Shown here: one piece after another, positions 1 through 8,877 of the stretch | Layout: each line of letters starts with the position of its first letter | Position numbering within the stretch: the stretch's first letter is position 1 | NCBI GenBank assembly: GCA_964036045.1 | Contig: OZ038381.1 | Location: 109,125,367 to 109,189,366, forward strand | Direction: 5' to 3' | Origin: Eutreptiella sp. 'Long Island Sound 2002' | Lineage: Eukaryota; Euglenozoa; Euglenophyceae; Eutreptiales; Eutreptiaceae | DNA length: 64,000 nucleotides | Notes under the pieces: generated by a model | What the model saw: the letters and a program-made list of their open reading frames with translations, nothing else | Told to the model about the DNA's origin: nothing | The model's database searches: none | Translations under genes and position numbers: made by a program

Positions 1-698
1 AATAAATTCTGGTTGGCAAAAATAAAAGGTGAGTGAATGTCATTTGCGGTCAAAAAGAAAAATTTGGTGGTTTTCATTGCGGTCGTGGCTTTGCTCTTCG
101 TGTTTCGTTTCGTGTTGGCTGTTTGCTCTTTGCCGTGCCCACTCCAGCCGCTGACATGAAGGTCGCAGACGAGCCGCAACCGTTGTTGACCACTGCCGAC
201 GGCTACTGGTGTGATGTCCGGAGTTGATTTGGCGCTGGGTGTGTGTCTTTGGTGTGTTGGCGCGGTGTGTGTGTGTGTCATTCGTATGTCAGCGCGCTGT
301 GTGTGTGATCTGTGTGTCAGGGCACTGTGTGTGTGTCAGCGCGCCGCGCAAAGTGTTAGTGTGTTTGCCGCGCGCTGGGTGTGCCACCATTGTGCAGCCA
401 CGTACAATCCATACAGATGGGTTTGTAAGCCAAAAAAACCCTATGAAAACCAGCTTCACACCTGCTAGTCTCGGTTTCTGTGGGGCAAGCCCCACAGAAA
501 CCGAGCCTAGCCACTGCTCCTTCTTGCAAACTTTGCATTGAGGGGCACCGATACCCTCAAACGGGTTGAATCTGCGCTTTTAGTAACCATTTGCCCCATT
601 ACGCTACAAAACTGCCCCAAAAACGCTCAAAACTGTCGCAAAACCACAAAACGGTACCAAATTTGGCAAACAAAGTTGATATCTCGACGTTTTGGCAA
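1..698. repeat. GT-rich minisatellite and unannotated flank
   Basis: No gene is convincing here. From about 220 to 400 the plus strand is a degenerate GT-rich tandem array: runs of GTGTGTGT separated by GCGCGC-type and TCA-type spacers about 30 bp apart. It is the same family as the arrays at 8140-8233 and 19218-19430. Short ORFs over it are Cys/Val-rich translations of the repeat and are not credible proteins. The rest (1-220, 506-698) shows no coding signal I can defend. Confidence 0.6.
470..505. repeat. Perfect 17-bp inverted repeat (hairpin)
   Basis: Arms 470-486 and 489-505 are exact reverse complements (CTCGGTTTCTGTGGGGC and its complement) separated by AA. A further imperfect complement (GCTAG either side) extends the stem. 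It lies in non-coding DNA, with no gene end next to it that would make it a terminator. Confidence 0.85.
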
Positions 699-1174
699 GA
701 GCTGATCATTTTGAGGGGTAACAACATTGGTCAAATCTGCACATGGCAGCCAGTACAAAATCCAGCCCCGATTCGGCGGAGACTGGTTGAAAGACTGCTT
801 AAAACGGTGCTATTTCACCAAAACGACTACTAGCGGCCGAAAAATCGAAAAGTCGCGTAGTTGTATTTTTGCTGCGATCATTTTGAGGGGCATATGTACC
901 ACATTTTGAGAACGGCGAAAAAAAAACGCGCGATCTGCCATCAACACACTTGTCAGTCGTGAATTGCGCTTCGGCGGGTACCCTTCCCGCCGAAGCCGAA
1001 TCACTACGGCCCCTGCAGGGGAGATGGAACAAGGGGATGAAGGCGATGGTCTAGAGGGTGGGCAATTTGCATTGGGGGTGCGCGCTGCGTGTGTGATTGT
1101 GTGTTCGCCGCGCGCTGGGTGTGTCACTGTGTGTCTGTCGCGCGCTGGGTCTGTGATAGTGTGTTCGCCGCGCG

Positions 1175-1707
1175 TGTAAGTGCGGCTAACCCCCATCTGC
1201 TCAGATTTTCACAGATCTGCCCCAGATTGGCTACATTTTGGTCATTTTCTCTGCTTCGGCGGAATCGCCGCCTCGCAGCTCAGTCTCAGGATCAGACCTA
1301 TATATTTCTGATATGCCGGATCTGATTCCACGATCCATTCATCGTAAATCCGTCGCGTTCCGATCATTTACCTGGAATCGCCAATTGCCGCTGATGCGCG
1401 CCCGAAGCCAAATCAGCCAAATATTTTTTCACAATCGGATTTATATAAATCTTTTCAGACAGATATGGACACTCAGATGTGCTTAGGATAATCCGCATCA
1501 ATTTTCTTCATAGACTGGGATTTCCTGCCGGATAACAATCAGCATGGATCTTGCTTCCGTTGTTGCTGCTCTCGCCTCCGTTGGTGTCCGTGTATCCGGT
1601 TCTACCCCCAACAGCAGCGTTCAGGTCGACTCCTCGCGTGCCTGCCCCACTGGTCTTGCCGGCCCCGAGCCCTTCGGCACCTTCCACGACCCAGGGCAGC
1701 ACTTTCA
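1175..1707 (+). mobile_element. LTR of element A family, in truncated copy 1
   Basis: It is the same 533-bp LTR as at 8234-8766 and 18685-19217, starting TGTAAGTGCGG and ending CTTTCA, with TG...CA ends. The primer binding site TGGTAGCAGAGG follows directly at 1708. The element it belongs to is truncated after about 450 bp of internal sequence, so this is a remnant with no matching 3' LTR before the next copy. Confidence 0.9.
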
Positions 1708-1818
1708 TGGTAGCAGAGGCTACCTGAATGTTGCTTCACAGCCCTTCAGTCCACCGCCCGCTCCCCAGTACGGCCCCGTAGACCCCGCCGCTTCTGGAGA
1801 AGTAACGATTACGCTGCC

Positions 1819-2161
1819 ATGGTGCTGCGCGAACGAGGCCTTGAGAGGAATGCCTTGCGCAAGCCCAAGCTGCCCAAGAAGGGTGCACATCAGCAGCTGT
1901 GGAGGCCCAGATTACCATTATGATCCCAGTCGAAATTGGCCATCGAGCAGCTGGAATTCGCCGGCCTACGACGATGGCAACGCTCCGGTGGAGCTTACGA
2001 CCTGGCAGGTACCAATCTTCCTTACGGAGGTCCAACATTTGAGACCATTGACGCCGATGTGAACGACATTGAGATGGGTGGTCCAGGTGAGGTACCTAGC
2101 TATAATCGACCAGCCTCTTGGGCACACTGGGGCGACCATTTGTCCCCAGAAGTGACCCGTA
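1819..2161 (+). pseudogene. Truncated 5' gag fragment of element A (copy 1)
   Basis: This duplicates the first 343 bp of the element A gag reading frame. The ATG at 1819 is followed by an in-frame TGA at 1921-1923, shared with copy 2, and the frame is cut off at the duplication breakpoint at 2161. It lacks every recognisable Gag domain, so it can only be a remnant. Confidence 0.7.
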
Positions 2162-4080
2162 GGGTAGGGTAGGTGCACTTGGTCGTGGAGAGGCGCCCCA
2201 TGGTTCCCCCCGGCGTCGCCCCTGTGACGAACAGGAAGAGGCTTCGCGCGTGAAGAGGGGAGGCGGCTTGCTTCCCGCTAGACCTGACTGTTGGCCCCCA
2301 ACAAAGCGGCCCCGGGCTACGCCGGGAGGGCTGATCACCGCCAGCGTGACATGCTTGTCTCGCCGGGAGGGTGTGCCCCCGTGCTTGCGCACGTCCCCTC
2401 CTTTGGGCGGAACCCTAGGGGTTCACCGGACTTCCTGGCGTATCCCGCTCCCAAGGCGTGCATGCACGTTCCTGGTACTAGGGTTCCGAGGCGCTTGGGT
2501 GTCGCACGCTCCGCCTCGAGTCCCAAAGCAGCGCAGGCCTTAGGATGCAGCCTTACCCCCGGGCTCCGGATCTCGTTTGGCCGGGTCACCTGCATGGCAC
2601 GGGCTGCCTCAGTGCCCGGGCTGTGGGCACTGGGTTTCCTACTGTTGTGTGGTGTTTGTGTTTGGGTCCGGTTGGCGGTTGGGTGCGGGTTTTGTTAACC
2701 CCGTCAGTCCTGGCTGGGGTTTAGGGTGGGTGTTTTTGGGCTCGATTTGTGGTGTTGTCCCCCTAGTGTCGGCTATTTGTGGTGTTCGTGGTTGGGCTTC
2801 GGTTTCGGTCTGCTTTTGGGACGTGTGTGGTTTCGTGGGCGCCCCGCTTGCCCCCCGCCGTTTCCGGTTCCGGCGCGCGGTGTGGGCGTGTGTGCTGGGC
2901 CCGGGTCTCGCCTGTGCCCAGTCCGTCTTGGCTGGGTTGTCGGGGTGTGTTTTTTTTTTTTTTGCTTTGGTTTTTTCTTTTCTTTTTTTTTTTTTTTTCT
3001 GGCCTTTGTGGTCCCTGTCCCTCCATCCCCTTTCTTTCGGGCTGGGCTGGTGGCTCTCTTTTTTTTTTTTTTTTTTTTCTGTCCCTTTTCCCCGTGGTCC
3101 GCTGTTACTGGCTTGGTGTTGCCGGTTTTGGGTGGGTGGTTCGCCTGTGCCTCTGCGGGGGTCCCCCTTTTTTTTTTTTTTTTCCTGGGGGGGGGGCCTG
3201 GCCGCCTGTGGTGCTGTTGGCGGGTGGTTGGGCGGCTGTGGGCTGTTTTCGTGCCTTTTCCCCTTCCCCCCTCCTTTTTTTTTTTTTTTTTTTGGGGGGG
3301 GCTTGCCTGTTCCTCCCTCTGCCTTCCCTGGGCTGGCGCACGCACTGGCCTGTATTCAGTGTTGTCTTCCGGGCTGCTGTTTTCAGTTGCGTTCTGTGTG
3401 GCCATGTTCCGGCCCCATGGGTCGGGTGGGCTCTGTACACGGTGGGCTCGGCGCCCCTTCTTGCTGGGTTAGGTCCTGGCTCTGCCGGCTGGGCGGCTGC
3501 GCCAGGCGGCTGCTTGTGGTTTTGGGTTAGGGGGCTGGGGTTGCTCGTGTCCTTACCCCTCCGCGGTGCCGGCTGTAATCTTCTGGGTGGTCCGTCACCG
3601 TTGTCGCCTGGCGCGCTGTGGTCCCGTGTGTGGCCTGTGGTGCCGGTGTGTGGCGTGGTGGCGCGGCGCCTTCCCGGGTGTGCGGTGGCTGGCTTCGGTT
3701 AGTCCCTCAGGTTAGGGTCAGTTGTGTCGTGTTGTGCCGCTCTGTGCCGCGTCGCGTCGCGTCGTGCTGTGGTGCGTTGCTCTGTGGCGCGCTGTGGTGC
3801 GGTGTGCCGTGGTCTCGCGTGGTGCCGCGGTGGGTCAGTGGAGGTCAGCCTGGCCTGTGTCCGTCGGCTAGGTCTTCGGGAAATTCTGCTGAATGATCAC
3901 GGTGTCCTTGGGGCGTGCACACTGACTCTCACCCATGGACTCAATCTTCACCGGGCCTCGCAGCCAGGCAGGTGTACTCGGGGTGTAGGAAAAGCGTTCC
4001 TTCTCCAAGGCAGACAAACAGACATCAGGAGTCGGACGGTGGAGGTGGCTTCCGAACGCTGTTTCAGTGGCGAATGGCTT
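2162..4080. other. G/T-rich, A-poor block with regular poly-T tracts; no gene
   Basis: From about 2600 to 3890 the plus strand is almost devoid of A. Poly-T runs of roughly 12-20 nt lie near 2950, 2985, 3060, 3170 and 3278, mostly about 100 bp apart, and several are flanked by poly-G. Long ORFs exist on both strands (for example 2577-3530 on +), but they translate to poly-Phe or poly-Lys low-complexity sequence, which is what skewed composition produces. I see no domain, intron signal or RNA gene. The junction at 2161 reads AGGGTAGGGTAGG, which is too short to call telomeric. Confidence 0.6.
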
Positions 4081-4151
4081 TCACTGCAGCTCGGCTGCGC
4101 TGGCAGGGTCCGGGTCGGTGCCGCCGGCAGGGATGAGCTCACACTGTAGGG

Positions 4152-4976
4152 TCAGGGGGATGTCCATATCTCCGGTGCTGGACTGCTGGGGTCCGGGGCA
4201 TCGGTAGTATTCTTGGTACTTCCAGTCTTCGCGGCGCTCGGAGATGGCGTTGAAGGGGGGCACCGTCCAGCAGCACCAAAGCCTTCGCGATCGATCACAG
4301 CGTTTCGCTTCCCCTTGCGTTGCTCGATATTCATCATGGACGGGATCGGTGCGCCGCCGCAGTGCCATTCCTCCACTGGACGCAACAGGTTGGTGACGGA
4401 CGCCCTCACGGACGTGAGACCAGCCGAGATCAAGCCCCCGTAGCAATACTCTGCGTCAAACCGCGACGGTAGCGCAGCCCGGCCCTTATAGCCCATGGTG
4501 TGGTCGCGTGACGGTCCATGGGGTTGCCCTCCCTGGGGGCCTGTGCCTTGGTCTCGTGTCCTCTGGGGGTGTCGGTCCGTAGTCGTGGGTGCCGCGGCCG
4601 TGCTTTCGTCCTCTTCCGGTGCCTGTGAGTTGGCCTTCGTGGTGGTCGGGGTCGTAGGCTGGCGGTGAGGGCATGGTGGTGTGCCGTGCGGCGGTGTTCC
4701 CTGCGGCCTCCTCTGTGGGTGTGGTCCGTTCTCCCCGTGTAGGTGTGCCCTCCGTTCTCCGTGTGGTTTCCGGTGGCCGGTGGGCGTGCGCTGGTGTGAT
4801 CCGCATGGCGTCCGATGTTTGCTTCGGTGGTGTGTGTTGGGGTGTTTGGTGGGGGTGGGGCGGCGCTGGTCTCCCCGTCGGTGTGGGTCGTGGCAGCTGT
4901 CGTGGTGCCCTTTTCCTCCGTGTCTTGGTCCCCGTTCCCGCTCCCTCCTGGTTCTTGGGTGGTGTCCTGACCCCAT
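4152..4976 (-). CDS. Unrecognised ORF, possible coding remnant
   Basis: This minus-strand frame has 274 codons. Its upstream two thirds are low-complexity His/Arg/Pro/Thr sequence like the neighbouring frame. The part from about 4500 down to 4200 has mixed composition with aromatic, acidic and Cys residues (for example G-Y-K-G-R-A-A-L-P and E-E-W-H-C-G-G), which looks more like real protein. I recognise no family. It may be the 3' part of the gene at 5019-7757 after a frameshift, or chance. The start is arbitrary. Confidence 0.25.
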   Translation of the reverse strand: MGSGHHPRTRRERERGPRHGGKGHHDSCHDPHRRGDQRRPTPTKHPNTHHRSKHRTPCGSHQRTPTGHRKPHGERRAHLHGENGPHPQRRPQGTPPHGTPPCPHRQPTTPTTTKANSQAPEEDESTAAAPTTTDRHPQRTRDQGTGPQGGQPHGPSRDHTMGYKGRAALPSRFDAEYCYGGLISAGLTSVRASVTNLLRPVEEWHCGGAPIPSMMNIEQRKGKRNAVIDREGFGAAGRCPPSTPSPSAAKTGSTKNTTDAPDPSSPAPEIWTSP

Positions 4977-5018
4977 GTGGTGTCGCTTCCGGCGCCCTGT
5001 CCCTGCGTGTGCCTGCCC

Positions 5019-7757
5019 TCACTTGGGGCCCTTCCGTGCCCTCTTGCCTGTGTGGTCCTTGGTGTCCCTTGCCCTTCCCTTGCCCTTGTCCTGCCCCTTC
5101 CTGGTGTGGTGGTGGTGGGAGGGGCGGGGTGGGGAGGGGGCGCCGGTGGCCCAGGCTTGGGGGTGGGTGGCCTGGAGCCACCGGCGGAGGGCTTGGGGGG
5201 TGTAGGGGGGGCGGAGGCCCTGGACCGCATCGCGGAGGAGGGCCTCCCATGCCGCTTGCGGCATGATGGCCTCCGGGGCGGCCTCATTGGGGTTTGCGGG
5301 GGTGCGGGTGCGCACCTCCTCGAAGGTATGCACCGTGTGCACCCCTCTGTGCCTTCCCGCTCCCCCGGCCCATTTCACCCAGCGGCGGAGCTCCTGCAGA
5401 GCGGAGGGAGACCACCAGGCGAGGTAGGCGGGGGCCCGGGGGGGGGAGGGGTCCGTGCCTGGGGTCCTGGAGCGGCGGGGGGAAGACGTGGACCTGCGGT
5501 GGTGGCGGGGGTGGCGGTGCCTGGGGGAGCGGGAGCGGCGGCGGCGGGGGCTGGGGGTGGAGGACGGGTACGGGCGGAGGGGGGAGCGGGAGGGGGAGGT
5601 GGACATGGGGCGGCGGTGGCGCGCTCGGTGGCGTCCGGGGGAGCGGGAGTGGTGGTGGCGGGGGCTGGGGGTGGTGGATGGGTACGGGTGGCGGGGGGAA
5701 CGGGGAGCCCGGCGGGGCGTGTGGGGGGAGGGGGAGGTGGACGTGGGGCGGCGGCGGCGTGCCTGGCTGCGTCGGGGGGAGCGGGAGTGGTGGTGGCGGG
5801 GGCTCGGGGTGGGGGTCTTGTTTGGCCGGTGGGGGGAGGGGGAGGGGGACATGGGGCGGTGGTGGCGCTCGTGGTGGCGCCCGGGGGAGCGGGAGCGACG
5901 GGAGCGGGGTCCCTGGGGGTCGTGGTGGTACCTGGGGGAGCGGGAGCGGCGCGAGTGGGTGGTTGAGGCGCGGTGGGAGTGTGGGCGCCGTGGGCGAGTG
6001 TGCCGTGCGGGGGGGGAGCGGGAGCGCCGCCGCTTGCGGGACCGGCCCTCGTCGCTCGAGTCGGGCCAGTCCGGAAGCGTCGGCGGCCTCTGGGGGGGCA
6101 CGCGCGGCGCCGCTTGGGGGGGGAGGTCCCCCGTCGTCCTTGGGGCCCCTTCGGCCATCGGATGGTGGCCGGGGGGGTACGGGGCGTCACGCGGTGCTGG
6201 TTGGGGGGGGGGATCCCCCGTCGTCCATGGGGCCCCTCGGCCATCGGATGGTGGCCGCGGGGGTACGGCTGGTACGGGGGTGGTGGCTGGTACGGGGGGG
6301 GTGGGTATGCGGGCGGGGCGTTCGTCGGCTGCCATCCCGTCCGCTGGTGCTGTTGGTGTACGGGGGGTTGTGGCCCGGTGGGGTAGGGCGGTGGGCAGTG
6401 GTAGTGGTGGGGGTGGTGTTGGTAGTGGTGGTGGTGGGGCCGCTGGTGGTGGTGGTGTGTGTAGTGGTGGGGTTGGTGTTGCGGGTATGGCCCATGGAGT
6501 CCTTGTGGGTTTTCCGGTCCCCCTTGTGGGGGTGGGGGGTTGGGCATGGTGGGCAGTCCCCGGGGCTGCACTATGTGGTGGGCATGGAGGAAGGGTTGGG
6601 GGCCGGGCTTGACGGTGACGATGGTTGAGGGGTCCCACGTCCCTGGGTCGGTTTGGCCGGCGGTGGTGGTGGTTTGTGGGGGATGGATGACGGGGCGCTT
6701 GGTGACGGGGATTTTGACGAGGGTTTGGAGGGGGTCGTGCTGGGTGGCCGTCTCCGCGGTGGTGGTGGGTGCCGGCGGGAGGGGGGCGCGGGTCGTGGTG
6801 GGTGGGGGGTCCTGGCTTGGGTGAGGGCCTGGGCGGGGGTGGTATCGGGTGGTTTTGTGTCGTTGCGTATGCGGTGTTGTGTGTGGTCGCGTGGGCGCCG
6901 GCTTGGGTTTGGGGTTGGGTTTGGGGTTGGGGTCCGGTTTGGGTTTGGGGTCGGGTTTGGGGTTGGGGTCCGGTTCCAGGTTGAGGAGTACCTCTCTCCG
7001 GAGGTGTGAGGGCGTCGATGCCGGGTCGGGGGTCGTCCCGGTGGGTTGCCGGGGTGCCTGAGTCGCCTGTGTGGGGGTTGGGGGGTTGGTGCGTGCGGCC
7101 GCGGCTTTGGCTTTCGCCGTGGCCTTGAGGATGAGTTTGGCGGGGAGGGGGGGGTCGGAGGATGAGGTGGAGGAGGTGGACGAGGCTGAGGACGAGGAGG
7201 AGGTGGTGGACGCGGGTTGGGCTGTGATGCGGGCGGGCTTGCGGGCGGCGGCTTCTGCTGCGGCCACGGCGGGGAGGATGGAGGGCATGTCCCCGGGTTG
7301 TAGGTTGGGGGCGGGCGGCTGGGGGGGCCCGGTCGTGACCTGGCGGCCCGGCGGGCCGATCTGGTCGGCTGCGGCGGGGGAGGGAGGCGCGGGGCTGCGG
7401 CCTTCTTTTTCTCGGCTCGGCTGGGCCCGGGTCCTGCAATGTGCGAGGTCGTGTGGGTTGGTGTCAGCGGGGGGGAACAGTTCGCGTGGGCTGCATTCAG
7501 GGGCCGGGGGGGGTGGGCCTGGGTCCTCTGGGGTGTGTGTGGGGGGCGTGGGCGGGCCACTGGGTGGGGTGGGCGTGCCGCGGGGCGTGGGGCTCCCCTT
7601 GGCGGGTGTGTGTGGGTTGTCAAGTGTGGGGGGCGGTGAAGGGTGGCCGGTGGGTGGGTGTGTGGCGGGCGTTTGCTGGTGTTCGGGCGGGTGGGGGAGG
7701 CCCGTGTCGCGGGGCCCGGGGGTGCGCGCGATAGTGGGCGTGTGTGGGTCTCCGGTT
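5019..7757 (-). pseudogene. Pro/His-rich and Arg-Ser-repeat disordered protein, probably frameshifted
   Basis: Two overlapping minus-strand frames each run about 800 codons without a stop (7786-5375 and 7439-5019). The best reading starts in the first, with Pro/Thr-rich sequence, an Ala/Ser stretch, repeats of D-P-N-P-K-P type, then a His/Tyr/Pro-rich segment. It shifts to the second frame near 6150-6250 and continues into Arg-Ser repeats of R-S-R-S-P-R type. The last ~130 residues are non-repetitive and Trp-rich (W-W-S-P-S-A-L-Q-E-L-R-R-W-V) before a basic tail. High GC depletes stops, so ORF length alone is weak evidence. The compositionally normal C-terminus is the main sign of real coding. 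It could be a diverged Gag or an SR-like host protein. Bases upstream of 7757 belong to the duplicated block, so the true start is lost. Confidence 0.35.
5500..5960. repeat. Minisatellite encoding the Arg-Ser repeats
   Basis: G-rich units built around GAGCGGGAGTGGTGGTGGCG recur near 5527, 5640, 5778 and 5889, about 110-140 bp apart, with variable spacers. Read on the minus strand they give the R-S-R-S-P and P-S-P repeats of the 5019-7757 frame. Confidence 0.7.
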
Positions 7758-8228
7758 GAGCTGATCATTTTGAGGGGTAACAACATTGGTCAAATCTGCA
7801 CATGGCAGCCAGTACAAAATCCAGCCCCGATTCGGCGGAGACTGGTTGAAAGACTGCTTAAAACGGTGCTATTTCACCAAAACGACTACTAGCGGCCGAA
7901 AAATCGAAAAGTCGCGTAGTTGTATTTTTGCTGCGATCATTTTGAGGGGCATATGTACCACATTTTGAGAACGGCGAAAAAAAAACGCGCGATCTGCCAT
8001 CAACACACTTGTCAGTCGTGAATTGCGCTTCGGCGGGTACCCTTCCCGCCGAAGCCGAATCACTACGGCCCCTGCAGGGGAGATGGAACAAGGGGATGAA
8101 GGCGATGGTCTAGAGGGTGGGCAATTTGCATTGGGGGTGCGCGCTGCGTGTGTGATTGTGTGTTCGCCGCGCGCTGGGTGTGTCACTGTGTGTCTGTCGC
8201 GCGCTGGGTCTGTGATAGTGTGTTCGCC

Positions 8229-8233
8229 GCGCG
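8229..8233. repeat. Target-site duplication of element A, left
   Basis: GCGCG directly precedes the 5' LTR and is matched by GCGCG at 19218-19222 directly after the 3' LTR. Confidence 0.85.
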
Positions 8234-8766
8234 TGTAAGTGCGGCTAACCCCCATCTGCTCAGATTTTCACAGATCTGCCCCAGATTGGCTACATTTTGG
8301 TCATTTTCTCTGCTTCGGCGGAATCGCCGCCTCGCAGCTCAGTCTCAGGATCAGACCTATATATTTCTGATATGCCGGATCTGATTCCACGATCCATTCA
8401 TCGTAAATCCGTCGCGTTCCGATCATTTACCTGGAATCGCCAATTGCCGCTGATGCGCGCCCGAAGCCAAATCAGCCAAATATTTTTTCACAATTGGATT
8501 TATATAAATCTTTTCAGACAGATATGGACACTCAGATGTGCTTAGGATAATCCGCATCAATTTTCTTCATAGACTGGGATTTCCTGCCGGATAACAATCA
8601 GCATGGATCTTGCTTCCGTTGTTGCTGCTCTCGCCTCCGTTGGTGTCCGTGTATCCGGTTCTACCCCCAACAGCAGCGTTCAGGTCGACTCCTCGCGTGC
8701 CTGCCCCACTGGTCTTGCGGGCCCCGAGCCCTTCGGCACCTTCCACGACCCAGGGCAGCACTTTCA
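8234..8766 (+). mobile_element. 5' LTR of element A
   Basis: 533 bp, TGTAAGTGCGG ... GCACTTTCA. The right edge is fixed by the primer binding site at 8767, the left edge by alignment with the 3' LTR and by the target duplication. An ATG at 8603 opens a frame that crosses the primer binding site and stops at 9121. It is not the frame of the recognisable Gag. Confidence 0.95.
8501..8508 (+). promoter_or_regulatory. TATA box of element A 5' LTR
   Basis: TATATAAA lies in the LTR about 265 bp before its end and is repeated at 18952-18959 in the 3' LTR. It would place transcription start near 8530-8540, giving a short R-U5. This is inferred from position and sequence only. Confidence 0.45.
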
Positions 8767-8783
8767 TGGTAGCAGAGGCTACC
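8767..8783 (+). promoter_or_regulatory. Primer binding site of element A
   Basis: TGGTAGCAGAGG starts directly after the LTR. It is the complement of CCTCTGCTACCA, the 3' end (with CCA) of an animal-type initiator methionine tRNA. Element B1 uses the same 12 bases. Confidence 0.85.
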
Positions 8784-8877
8784 TGAATGTTGCTTCACAG
8801 CCCTTCAGTCCACCGCCCGCTCCCCAGTACGGCCCCGTAGACCCCGCCGCTTCTGGAGAAGTAACGATTACGCTGCC

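Larger units (their letters stand above)
699..2161 (+). repeat. 1463-bp direct repeat, copy 1
   Basis: The stretch is repeated at 7758-9220 (constant offset 7059) with only about three differences that I could find by eye (positions 1436, 1658 and 1882). It contains a 476-bp flank, a full 533-bp LTR of element A, the primer binding site and about 450 bp of leader and gag start. It stops abruptly at 2161, where copy 2 continues into gag and this copy enters unrelated GC-rich DNA. The flank carries an 11-bp hairpin (968-978 with 986-996) and a CCCCTGCAGGGG palindrome near 1010. Near-identity indicates a very recent duplication, or an assembly artefact. Confidence 0.9.

Noticed and set aside
2161-2175. 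AGGGTAGGGTAGG as telomeric sequence
   Set aside because: Only two to three short units at a rearrangement breakpoint; too little to call a telomere seed.
2577-3702. Long plus-strand ORFs of up to 317 codons
   Set aside because: Translation is poly-Phe, Gly, Trp and Cys low complexity created by G/T-rich DNA without stops; overlapping frames on both strands are equally open.
5294-6628. 444-codon plus-strand ORF rich in Gly/Arg
   Set aside because: Antisense to the minus-strand repeat frame and purely repetitive.
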